A stretch of DNA of 64,000 bases, taken from positions 1-64,000 of the forward strand of contig NZ_ARXU01000006.1 in assembly GCF_000756655.1 (NCBI RefSeq). Reading direction: 5' to 3'. Numbering within the stretch: position 1 is the first letter of the stretch; every line of letters starts with the position of its first letter. The translations under genes were made by a program, and so were the position numbers. Of this stretch, positions 44,555-55,582 are shown piece after piece. The stretch comes from Alcanivorax jadensis T9. GTDB lineage: Bacteria; Pseudomonadota; Gammaproteobacteria; Pseudomonadales; Alcanivoracaceae. The notes below the pieces were generated by a model. The model did no database searches. It was not told the DNA's origin and saw nothing but the letters and a program-made list of their open reading frames with translations.

Positions 44555-44726
44555 GGATAGTGGAGAATTGATAATTGAGAAGGAAAGACAGCCCTCTCCC
44601 ACACGGGGAGAATAGGGCCGGATTCCAGCACCATTCTCATCCCGCCGTAGGAGCGGCGCTCGAGCCGCGAACCTGCTCGCGATGGCCCAGCCAGAGAGCT
44701 TCGCGCCTCAAGCGGCGCTCCTACAG
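44555..44726. repeat. Palindromic elements upstream of recJ and fadB
   Basis: ATGGATAGTGGAGAATTGATAATTG (44555-44578 region) resembles the outer arm of the 32-38 kb elements. 44646-44660 and 44711-44726 form an inverted pair (GTAGGAGCGGCGCT/AGCGGCGCTCCTAC) of the REP type. The rest of 44727-45035 holds the fadB promoter region: TATACT at 44874-44879 and short GC hairpins, no gene. Confidence 0.6.
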
Positions 44727-45035
44727 AAAACAGACCGGCAAGTCTGCCACGCCGCACCCGGAACAGCACCATCACAAGGAGCAAGTGTTGAAATTTTCAC
44801 CAACCGCCACCCATCCACCGAGCCCACGACCAATTAGTCACAAATTGGGGCTAAAAAAGTCATTCACCTTCCCTATACTTGCGGGCCTACAAGTTTCGTT
44901 GTTTATGTAAGCAAACACTCACATGAAAATGCTAGTGGCTTATATAAGTAGCGCCGCCTCCCCCATTTTCGGGGACCGGGGCAATACCAAAGCGGCCTAG
45001 TTAGCCGCGTACTTTGGGACTGGAGAGCAGAAGCT

Positions 45036-48385
<3,350 letters not shown>

Positions 48386-48479
48386 CGCCTGATGCCCGAA
48401 GCCTGACGCCGGACGCGCTCCGGTGTTCAGGCCCGGAGCCAATTTCCGGCCCTGCCCCACAAGGGCGGGATTGGGAACA

Positions 48480-48509
48480 AAAAACCCCGGCTACCCGCCG
48501 GGGTTTTTC
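48480..48509 (+). terminator. Terminator of the fadBA operon
   Basis: AACCCCGG-ctacccg-CCGGGGTT followed by TTT, about 95 bases after the fadA stop. Confidence 0.85.
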
Positions 48510-48573
48510 TTTGTTAGGGTCCTGTTTAGCAGTTATACGTCCTTCCATAAAAATACAATAAGCATAATCTCAC

Positions 48574-49248
48574 ATGCCCATTAGTTATCACTACGAAGAC
48601 AGACACTTAACCGTTTACGGCAGCAGTAACAACATCCGCCAACATATCGTCACTCTTTCCATCATTACTCTGGCTTCTCTTTTTACTGGGTGGATGCTGC
48701 TTAACAAGCCATTTAAAGACGATGACAGAATGTTTTTTATAGCAATGTACTACAGTTTTTGCTTTCTCATCGTACTGTTTCGCTCCCCCCAGCACGTTAT
48801 TATTTATACCAAGCCAAGCAACAACAACCTAAACATCCGCGGTAACTTCAAAGAAGGAGTCGAACACCAGGAAGGCCCTGCCGAGGACTTCTCTTTCCAT
48901 ATTGGCGATCAGTATTTGACGTTTGAATTCAAGGACAAGAAGCCACTTACACTAGACAAAGGAAAGTTCAGTAAAAAGGGTCAAAACCTGATTGTTTCCG
49001 CCATTGAGAAAGCCCCTACATTAAGCCCTGAGAGCTTCAATCAGTGGCTATCAAGGGAGGGCCTTAATTTCAGAACAGTCAAAAAATCCCTTAACCCGCC
49101 GGACTATTTAGCCACTATGGACGATTACGCTATTTATTATAGATTTTCCGAAACTAGCTCTTATCTCATCTGGCAAAGGGTGTATTTTGGAATATGCGGC
49201 AGTGTCATAGGAATGATAAGCCTGATCGGGGCAGCCACGCACAGCTAA
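48574..49248 (+). CDS. Hypothetical membrane protein
   Basis: A 224-residue protein, more AT-rich than its neighbours. Two close membrane segments (HIVTLSIITLASLFTGWMLL, FFIAMYYSFCFLIVLF) lead to a cytoplasmic or periplasmic domain with FHIGDQYLTFEFKDKKPLTL. A third hydrophobic stretch closes the protein (VYFGICGSVIGMISLIGAA). No recognisable family. The ribosome site is weak. First gene beyond fadA in the accessory stretch; the base composition suggests acquisition. Confidence 0.6.
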   Translation: MPISYHYEDRHLTVYGSSNNIRQHIVTLSIITLASLFTGWMLLNKPFKDDDRMFFIAMYYSFCFLIVLFRSPQHVIIYTKPSNNNLNIRGNFKEGVEHQEGPAEDFSFHIGDQYLTFEFKDKKPLTLDKGKFSKKGQNLIVSAIEKAPTLSPESFNQWLSREGLNFRTVKKSLNPPDYLATMDDYAIYYRFSETSSYLIWQRVYFGICGSVIGMISLIGAATHS

Positions 49249-49283
49249 GGTCAAGCTATGACGCCCTTTTGTTTGGCTACAGA

Positions 49284-49795
49284 ACATCTCAAGCTGGGAC
49301 ACCCATAACTTTATACCGCCGAATGCCTCAACCCTCACCAGTAAATCAGAGTCAGATCCCTTTTGGCTTCATAGCGGGGTTATACACCCCTTCCCAGTCC
49401 GTTCTGTATTTCCTTCAGCAGCTCCGCAGGGCTCGCCGCTCCGTTCCGCTTCTCGCAATGTAGCGCGGATAAATGCTACTTCACGAGCACCTTCCTTCTA
49501 ACGCAACTTGCACTAACGGATAATCTCACGCACCACTTCACGCAGACGCCCATACAATTTAGTAGCATAGATCCGCACATGAGGGGGAAAACGCCGCTCC
49601 TCTGGCTACAAATGCAGTGGGGGTACGACGTGTCACCCAGTGAGACTTGTTAATATCGCGCCCGGAGCACGGCCACCTCATTGCTGATCCATGGCCCCCG
49701 GATACGGACCTTACGGGCAGCCACACATCAGCCAACAACCATCAGATCCGCAGGAGGTCTGCCAAGTTGTGTGAGTCCTGTTGTTCGTGGTTGCT
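49284..49795 (-). pseudogene. Relic of a REP-associated Y1 transposase element
   Basis: AGCTGGGACACCCATAA (49292-49308) matches the downstream end of the intact element at 59.7 kb. 49600-49690 aligns with the intact transposase 5' end (ACAAATGCAGTGGGGGTACG against CAAATACAGTGGTAGTACGG). 49680-49795 aligns with its upstream flank (TGCTGATCCATG, ACCTTACGG, CAACCATCAGATC, GGAG.TCTGCCAA, GTCCTGTTGTT). Most of the coding part is deleted and no long reading frame remains. Confidence 0.7.
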
Positions 49796-49894
49796 GTCCG
49801 CTACGCAGGCAGCGTAGTGTTATCAAAACTCATCAAGTCAGTGGGTCCAACTCCAGGGAAGGTCACCCTGGACAAGCAGCGAGGTCGCTCATTA

Positions 49895-50869
49895 ATGGAT
49901 GCTTACAGTTCCCGGTTGGAATCACTGAATGCTCTAAAAAATACCGCAGGAAAAGTCCGCACTGTGGGCTTTGAGCTTGAGTTCTCCGGTATTACATTCC
50001 GCGATACCGCCCGCGTGGTGCGCGATAAGTTCAACGGAAAAGTGACAGACGAAACCGCCGCGGAAGTGTGTGTGCAAACCGATCACGGTGATTTCAATGT
50101 CGAGCTCGACTGGGATTTTCTCAAGACCATGGCGGCCAACGCGGGCGAGACGGTGGAGGAACTGCTGCACCCGCTGTCAAAGGCGGCAGAGCTGCTGGTG
50201 CCCGTCGAAGTGGTGTGCCCGCCACTGCCCGTCACATCGCTGCATATACTTGACGATCTGGTCGAGGCGCTGCGCAAGGCCGGCGCAAACGGTACCGAAG
50301 AATCATTGATTGCGGCCTACGGCGTGCATATCAATACGGAAATTCCGGCACTGGATGCGCCCACCATTCACCGTTACCTGCGCGCGTTCGTGCTGCTGCA
50401 GTGGTGGCAGGTCGAGGCCAACGATGTCAACCTGGCAAGACGGATCAGCCCTTACATCGACTTGTTCGAGGAGTCATATATCAAGGTCCTGCTGACGCGA
50501 GAGGCGCCGGATATCAATACCCTGATCGACGATTATCTTGAGCATAACCCCAGTCGCAACCGCGCGCTGGACATGCTGCCCCTGTTTGCCGAAATCGATG
50601 CTGACCGTGTTCGCGCCACTGTCGATGACGCGAAAATCAAATCACGGCCGACCTTTCATTACCGATTGCCCAATTGCCAGATTGACGACCCGCAATGGAG
50701 CCTCGCATCCTCCTGGATACGCTGGTGTCGGGTTGAACAACTCGCCAACGACGACGCCTCGCTCCAGCAGCTGGGCGATGAATTCCTGGCCGCGGACAGG
50801 CCGCTGATTGGTGTGGATCGTGGCGCTTGGGTGAAAAGGATATCCCGATGGCTGGACGACCCCACATAG
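49895..50869 (+). CDS. Putative amidoligase (GS-like fold)
   Basis: A 324-residue protein of the putative amidoligase family, recognised by GKVRTVGFELEFSG near the N-terminus and YGVHINTEIPAL mid-protein, as in glutamine-synthetase-like COOH-NH2 ligases. Such enzymes join an amine to a carboxylate using ATP. The upstream in-frame part (to 49781) lies in the transposon relic, so I chose ATG 49895. It overlaps the next gene, a glutamine-amidotransferase-like hydrolase; this pairing is documented for the family. The product is unknown. Confidence 0.75.
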   Translation: MDAYSSRLESLNALKNTAGKVRTVGFELEFSGITFRDTARVVRDKFNGKVTDETAAEVCVQTDHGDFNVELDWDFLKTMAANAGETVEELLHPLSKAAELLVPVEVVCPPLPVTSLHILDDLVEALRKAGANGTEESLIAAYGVHINTEIPALDAPTIHRYLRAFVLLQWWQVEANDVNLARRISPYIDLFEESYIKVLLTREAPDINTLIDDYLEHNPSRNRALDMLPLFAEIDADRVRATVDDAKIKSRPTFHYRLPNCQIDDPQWSLASSWIRWCRVEQLANDDASLQQLGDEFLAADRPLIGVDRGAWVKRISRWLDDPT

Positions 50870-51531
50870 GCGTTACGGGCAACCACCGTCGCTGGGCGCC
50901 GGCCTGGTGGTGCACGGCGCTGGCATTACGCCTGTGCGGTGCGGTTCCCCAACGCATTTCGGTTGATCATCCGTGGCAGGGGGCGCCGCCGGATGCACTG
51001 GTGATCGGTGGCGGTAACGATATCAGCCCGGAGCATTACGGCGGTGAAGTCGATGCCAGGGTCAAGCTCGATCCAGAACGAGACACACTGGAAATCGAAT
51101 GGATTCGGCACGCGCTGAAACACGGCATCCCCATGATTGGCATATGCCGCGGGGCGCAACTGATCAACACCGTCCTCGGCGGCACCCTGCACAATGACAT
51201 CCGCCATATTCGCCGTCTGACCTACAACCGCCCCGGGCTGCTGCCCACCAAACAGGTCTGGCTCGAACCCGATTCCCGACTCGCCCACATCACCGGCAAG
51301 ACCAAGCTCCGCGTCAACAGCCTGCACCATCAAGCCGTAAAGCGCCCGGCCGAGCCCCTACGCCGTACCGGCTGGGATCTGGACAAGATCACCCAGGCCA
51401 TTGAGCCCACCGACAATATCCCTGTCCTCGGCGTCCAGTGGCACCCTGAATACATGATCTACCTGCGGTCACAATTCAGGATCTTCCACTGGTTGGTGGA
51501 CAATGCACGGGATCGATCACCCCAGCCTTGA
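50848..51531 (+). CDS. Class I glutamine amidotransferase-like / gamma-glutamyl hydrolase (PuuD type)
   Basis: A 227-residue GATase1. The nucleophile Cys lies in MIGICRGAQLINTVLGG, and the catalytic His/Glu in VQWHPEYM. The conserved VIGGGNDISPEHYGG is typical of gamma-glutamyl-GABA hydrolase-like proteins. The ATG at 50848 has AAGGA upstream; the gene overlaps the amidoligase by 22 bases. It probably supplies ammonia to, or hydrolyses an amide made by, the amidoligase. Confidence 0.85.
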   Translation: MAGRPHIGVTGNHRRWAPAWWCTALALRLCGAVPQRISVDHPWQGAPPDALVIGGGNDISPEHYGGEVDARVKLDPERDTLEIEWIRHALKHGIPMIGICRGAQLINTVLGGTLHNDIRHIRRLTYNRPGLLPTKQVWLEPDSRLAHITGKTKLRVNSLHHQAVKRPAEPLRRTGWDLDKITQAIEPTDNIPVLGVQWHPEYMIYLRSQFRIFHWLVDNARDRSPQP

Positions 51532-51620
51532 TAGGGACATACAGGGTGAACAATGAGCGGGGTTACACTCGCGCTGGTAGTGGATTGATGCACGGGGCCG
51601 CTCCCCAAGACAGACATCGC

Positions 51621-52274
51621 TCAGGCGCGAGAAGGAAACACCACCATATCATCGCTCTCCCGCCATACCGGCAGCTTGATCATGGTTTGCAGAAAGAGTG
51701 GGTGCGCCAACCAGTGCTGTAACCACCGCTGCAGATTCGGGTAAGGCAGCTGGCCAAACACATCGCGATCAACATGGGCGAATTGGCGGACAAACGGCAT
51801 AACACCAATATCCCCGATGCTCGGATCATTCCCAAGCAGGTAAGGACTTCTCTCAAGCAACGTCTCCAAGACCTGCAGAAAAGCCTCTCCTCGTTGCCGA
51901 TACTCTGTCTGAGTCATCTCAACATGGCGGTCCGCGTATTTATAGCGGTCCAGCCAGTGCTTGAACTCGTTATCGTTTTGCTCAATCAGCGCATTCGCCT
52001 GATCCAGGATCGTGGCGTCTAACAGCCCTTGTGGATCCTGCTGCTCAAGCGCCCACACCATGATGTCCCGGCTTTCTTCAATCACAGCACCATTGGCAAG
52101 CCGCAACACAGGCACGGTGCCTTTCGGGCTTATCGCCAGCATTTGCGCAGGCTTGTTTTTCAGGGTCACCTCCCGCAGCTCAACCTGCAACCCAGCGAAC
52201 AACACGCCCAGGCGGGCGCGCATGGCATAGGGGCAGCGCCGAAAGGAATACAGACAATCAAATGAGGCCGTCAT
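51621..52274 (-). CDS. Glutathione S-transferase-like protein
   Basis: A 217-residue GST. The N-terminal thioredoxin fold has CLYSFRRCPYAMRARLGV (a CPYA redox-type site) and SPKGTVPVLRL (cis-Pro), then an all-helical C-terminal domain. The CPY motif is like glutaredoxin 2 or the omega/beta-related GSTs, so thiol transferase activity is possible. Convergent with the GATase gene. Confidence 0.85.
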   Translation of the reverse strand: MTASFDCLYSFRRCPYAMRARLGVLFAGLQVELREVTLKNKPAQMLAISPKGTVPVLRLANGAVIEESRDIMVWALEQQDPQGLLDATILDQANALIEQNDNEFKHWLDRYKYADRHVEMTQTEYRQRGEAFLQVLETLLERSPYLLGNDPSIGDIGVMPFVRQFAHVDRDVFGQLPYPNLQRWLQHWLAHPLFLQTMIKLPVWRESDDMVVFPSRA

Positions 52275-52486
52275 AGCGATACTTCACAACTGAACCAGGG
52301 GTGTATTTGCGCAACGGGGAACCGGTATTTCTGCTCACCGCCAAAAGGGTTATCGATGAACGCAGCCCACAGGGTGCGCGCAGGGAAAGGATGCTATTGA
52401 AGCCGCGCCCCGCCTCGATGCATCGCAATGTCGTCTTGTGCGCCAGTCTGGATACTGGCTAAAAAGGGGTTTATGTCATAACGCCC

Positions 52487-53074
52487 CTATGCCCGCATCC
52501 CCCCCAGAAAGTCCGCGATCAATGTCTTCATATCTTGCAAGGTATAGTCATCCGGCGAGGACGCCAGATTGATGGCGGCCTCAACCAGGACGCCATAAAT
52601 CATGCTGTTAAGCAGATTGCGGGGATAAGGTTTGAGCCACCCGCCGTCCTGTAGGCGTGAAATGGTGCGAGCCAGCGTGCCCATGGTGTAGCTGCTATCA
52701 ATGTCACGCCATGTCTCCCAGCCGAGAAAGGTGATCACCTCCTGAAGCGGCATGGTGTGGCGTCCATTGCTCACCACAAAGTCCAGGAAGGTGTCGCAAA
52801 GCCGCAAGGTATCATCCCAGGGGTTATCGGTTTCAGGCACAGCCCCCACCGCCTCGGCAACCCACTGCGCCTGGAGCTGATAACAGGCGATTAACACCTC
52901 TTTCTTACTGCTGAAATAGTAGTAAACAGCACCCTTGGTCATGCTGACTTTTTCAGCAATACGATCAATAGACGTCCCTGCATAGCCGTGCCTGGCAAAC
53001 AGTTCCAGTGCCTCTTGAATGAGGGTGTCGCGCGTTTCTTCCGCGAATTTTGGTGTGGGTGATTTGACTGACAT
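52487..53074 (-). CDS. TetR-family repressor with tandem operators over its start
   Basis: A 195-residue regulator. HTH domain about residues 12-58 (LIQEALELFARHGYAGTSID, RIAEKVSMTKGAVYYYFSSK). The ATG at 53074 has no Shine-Dalgarno and lies inside a palindrome, so it may be translated leaderless. It is divergent from the DUF1272/hydrolase/thioesterase genes and almost certainly controls both itself and that operon. Related to fatty-acid-type repressors by its HTH, but the ligand is unknown. Confidence 0.87.
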   Translation of the reverse strand: MSVKSPTPKFAEETRDTLIQEALELFARHGYAGTSIDRIAEKVSMTKGAVYYYFSSKKEVLIACYQLQAQWVAEAVGAVPETDNPWDDTLRLCDTFLDFVVSNGRHTMPLQEVITFLGWETWRDIDSSYTMGTLARTISRLQDGGWLKPYPRNLLNSMIYGVLVEAAINLASSPDDYTLQDMKTLIADFLGGMRA

Positions 53075-53107
53075 ACCAAGAGTATGTCATACATACCGCC
53101 GGTATGT
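53070..53107. promoter_or_regulatory. Tandem TetR operators
   Basis: Two palindromes with the same half-site: GACATAC-CAAGA-GTATGTC (53070-53088) and ACATACC-GCC-GGTATGT (53091-53107). They sit between the repressor start and the divergent operon. The second matches the site at 4124-4141. Confidence 0.75.
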
Positions 53108-53140
53108 AACTCTCATTAGAATGCCCAACGAGCCTCAACC

Positions 53141-53368
53141 ATGCTGAAGATGAAGAAAAAATGTGAGCGCTGCACCGCGCCGCTGCCTTTGGACGGGGAG
53201 GCTCTGATTTGCTCGTTCGAATGCAGTTTCTGCGCGGGGTGTAGCGCCGAGATGGATCACATCTGCCCAAACTGTGGTGGCGAACTGCACCTGCGCCCTC
53301 CCCGTGTCATTACGCCCATACAGGCGCTGACAAAACGGCTTACAGGAGGCGGAAACCGTGTCCGCTAG
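53141..53368 (+). CDS. DUF1272 small zinc-ribbon-like protein
   Basis: A 75-residue Cys-rich protein: KKKCERCTAPLPLDGEALIC, SFECSFCAGCSAEMDHICPN and CGGEL. The multiple CxxC pairs suggest bound zinc, as in the DUF1272 family. Function unknown. Its end overlaps the start of the hydrolase gene, so they form an operon. Confidence 0.88.
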   Translation: MLKMKKKCERCTAPLPLDGEALICSFECSFCAGCSAEMDHICPNCGGELHLRPPRVITPIQALTKRLTGGGNRVR

Positions 53369-54239
53369 CTCCCGGTGGGAACATTGCCCCGACGGTACCG
53401 CGCTGGAATATGTCGAACACAGCGCGGACCGGGCAGCGCCATACCAAGGCGTCATCCTGATTGCCAGCGCACTCGGCGTGCCCGCCAGGTTCTATCGCGC
53501 GTATGCCAATTTCATGGCCATGAAGGGTTTTACTGTCCTCAGTTTTAACTATCGAGGTATCGGCCTGTCCGGCCAACAGGCTGATCCGGATGTAATCCGC
53601 CTGGCACAGTGGGGCAGCCAGGATCTCGACACCATGATCGGCAAGGCAACGAAGATCGCGGGCAGCAGCCCCGTTTATCTGGTCGGCCATAGTATTGGCG
53701 GGCAACTGGTAGGTCTGGCAAAGCGCGCGACTCAGTTGAGCGCAGTGATCTTTGTCGGCGCATCGTTCCCTTACTGGAGCCGCGGGCCTCTCGCGTATCG
53801 TCTCAAGCTATTGAGCTTTTATTACTGTCTGGTACCGATACTTGGCCGCCTGCACGACCCCTTCCCTGCTCGCGCACTGGGGCTTTCCAATGCCGATATG
53901 CCTAGCCGGTTGCTTAGAGACTGGGCCGAGTGGGCTTCGCAAAAAGAGTATCTGCTATCCCCACGCTTTCATCTCAATGCCAAACAGGCCTACAGCGAAC
54001 TGAGTCTTCCCGCCCTGGCGTTTGAATTCGCGGATGATCACATCGCTCCCAAAGCGGCGACACAGAAGCTATATGACAGCTACCCGAGCCTGCAGATCGA
54101 CGTGCGGCGCAAGCCGGCGGCCAAGCCGGTAATCGGCCATATGGGGTTCTTTCGGGAGAGCTGTGGTCACCCTTTCTGGGAAGAACAACTGGCCTGGATG
54201 GCCAACAAGGAACCCGCCATCGCCAGCCATAGCGGTTAG
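53358..54239 (+). CDS. Alpha/beta hydrolase (serine aminopeptidase/lipase-like)
   Basis: A 293-residue hydrolase with GTG start and an excellent ribosome site (AGGAGGCGGAAACC). Nucleophile elbow GHSIGG (about residue 115). LIASALGVPARFYRAYANFM and VLSFNYRGIGLSG are typical of the fold; a late His in PVIGHMGFF probably completes the triad. Overlaps the DUF1272 gene by 11 bases. Substrate unknown; the TetR neighbour and thioesterase suggest a lipid or ester. Confidence 0.85.
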   Translation: MSASSRWEHCPDGTALEYVEHSADRAAPYQGVILIASALGVPARFYRAYANFMAMKGFTVLSFNYRGIGLSGQQADPDVIRLAQWGSQDLDTMIGKATKIAGSSPVYLVGHSIGGQLVGLAKRATQLSAVIFVGASFPYWSRGPLAYRLKLLSFYYCLVPILGRLHDPFPARALGLSNADMPSRLLRDWAEWASQKEYLLSPRFHLNAKQAYSELSLPALAFEFADDHIAPKAATQKLYDSYPSLQIDVRRKPAAKPVIGHMGFFRESCGHPFWEEQLAWMANKEPAIASHSG

Positions 54240-54327
54240 TGGCCTTGCGCTGCAGGGCTTGCCTCAGAGAGCGGAACAATGAATGCCGAGGGATTCCCCG
54301 GCCTTAAACATACCAAGGGGTTATACG

Positions 54328-54783
54328 ATGTCGAACATGGTAAGCACCATGCAAAGAGCCGAACAATGGCCACTAGGGAAGCAGTTCATTCAGCTGGCCA
54401 TGCGCTGGATGGTGCCCTTCTCTGCCAGCATAAAACCGGAGCTGGAGATTCTGGAAACAGGCCATACTCGCGGGCGAATGCGTGACCGACGCGCCGTCCG
54501 CAACCACCTCTCCTCGATTCATGCGGGCGCCCTGTTTACCCTTGCCGAGACAACGGGCAATCTCGCCCTGATGAGCATCACCCCCGATAATGGGCGCTGG
54601 ATCGTTACCGGCATGGATATCGAATACCAAAAAAAGGCACGCGGCGTGCTGATTGCAGAAACGATCCTGGGGGAGCTGGACTGGTAAAGCAGCCACGAGG
54701 TTCGGGGAGAAACCCGTATCTTTGATGAACAGGGGGATACGGTTGCCAAGGCTGAACATCGCTGGCGGGTTTCGCCCCGCTGA
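54328..54783 (+). pseudogene. DUF4442-type thioesterase with an in-frame stop codon
   Basis: A hot-dog thioesterase-like reading frame (NHLSSIHAGALFTLAETTGN and WIVTGMDIEYQKKARGVL). ATG at 54328 with AAGGGG upstream. Translation would stop at TAA 54685-54687 after GELDW. The same frame continues SSHEVRGETRIFDEQGDTVA to a TGA at 54781-54783, giving normal family length. So the gene is interrupted by one nonsense codon, or makes a 119-residue product without the last strand. Confidence 0.7.
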
Positions 54784-54884
54784 TAGCGCGCCACATCTTC
54801 GGCGATCTACAAAAACCTACCGGACACCCATGCATGGAGAATCAAGGCTGCCAATGCCTGAATGGATGGGTGTCGTGTTGTTTC

Positions 54885-55082
54885 TTACTTCTGGGTGTTG
54901 GGCGCCTTGCAGGTGGAAATACCGAACGGCAGATAGGCCGGACACCAGCGGGTGGTGCCGGTGAACAGCGGGATAAGGCCGATGGCACCCCACCAGCTCT
55001 GGAATACCACGCCCAGGGCGATGATCGCCACACCCGCTACTAATCGCAGAGTACGATCTGCGTTACCCACGTTGGGTTTCAT
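54885..55082 (-). CDS. DUF2892 inner-membrane protein
   Basis: A 65-residue protein, MKPNVGNADRTLRLVAGVAI..., with two short membrane spans and ...CPAYLPFGISTCK. This is the YgaP-C-terminal-like DUF2892 family, often linked to rhodanese or sulfur/arsenic functions. Ribosome site AGGAGG. Confidence 0.85.
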   Translation of the reverse strand: MKPNVGNADRTLRLVAGVAIIALGVVFQSWWGAIGLIPLFTGTTRWCPAYLPFGISTCKAPNTQK

Positions 55083-55198
55083 GACAGCCTCCTTTTTGAA
55101 TGCTTATTTTTTGAGTCTGTCCTTATTCCTGCTGGCGGGTATTGATCCAGGTCAGGAAATCCCGTCAGCCTCTCTGCCAATTGGTGGGAATCCTGAGC

Positions 55199-55450
55199 TT
55201 AGAAATTAACGAAACGTTCGCTGAACAATCGCTGCCAGTGGCCCAGGCCAGGACCTGACGCTGCTGGACAAGATAGAACGGAAAGGAAGCCAAACCGGCC
55301 TGGCCACCATATGTATCAGCTTGGGTCAGTGTATTGCGACCATGATCGAGCGGGCGTGATACACGCCGAAGCCTGATGCGGGACGCGCTCCGGCGGTCAG
55401 GCTGAGGCAGATTTCTGGTCATGCCTTACGAGGGCGAGACTGAAAACAAA
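55199..55450 (+). pseudogene. Degenerate partial copy of the fadA 3' end
   Basis: 55202-55240 translates as EINETFAEQSLPV, like Fad[14 protein letters not shown]. After an internal deletion, 55258-55359 translates in frame to TLLDKIERKGSQTGLATICI... ending IERA and stop, against Fad[21 protein letters not shown]...IERV. The similarity continues past the stop (GCCTGATGCGGGACGCGCTC) for about 90 bases. So it came from a fadA-plus-downstream segment. Confidence 0.85.
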
Positions 55451-55582
55451 AAGGTGTCACTGCGCCACAAAAAACCGTTAACTGAAATACTCCATTTAGT
55501 TTTTAGAAAACGCATGGGAATTTTTAAGCATTCGCGCCGCTTTTTTCACGCTTCCAAGATTCCGGTATTTTTTCATTAAGTA

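Noticed and set aside
44890-44920. PsrA/FadR-type operator upstream of fadB
   Set aside because: TGTTTATGTAAGCAAACA has inverted TGTTT/AAACA arms, but the orientation and spacing do not match the known GAAAC-N4-GTTTC type site.
53945-54327. Frameshifted gene between the hydrolase and the thioesterase
   Set aside because: The hydrolase ends at a natural length with its late His present; the following 88 bases are a simple intergenic gap.
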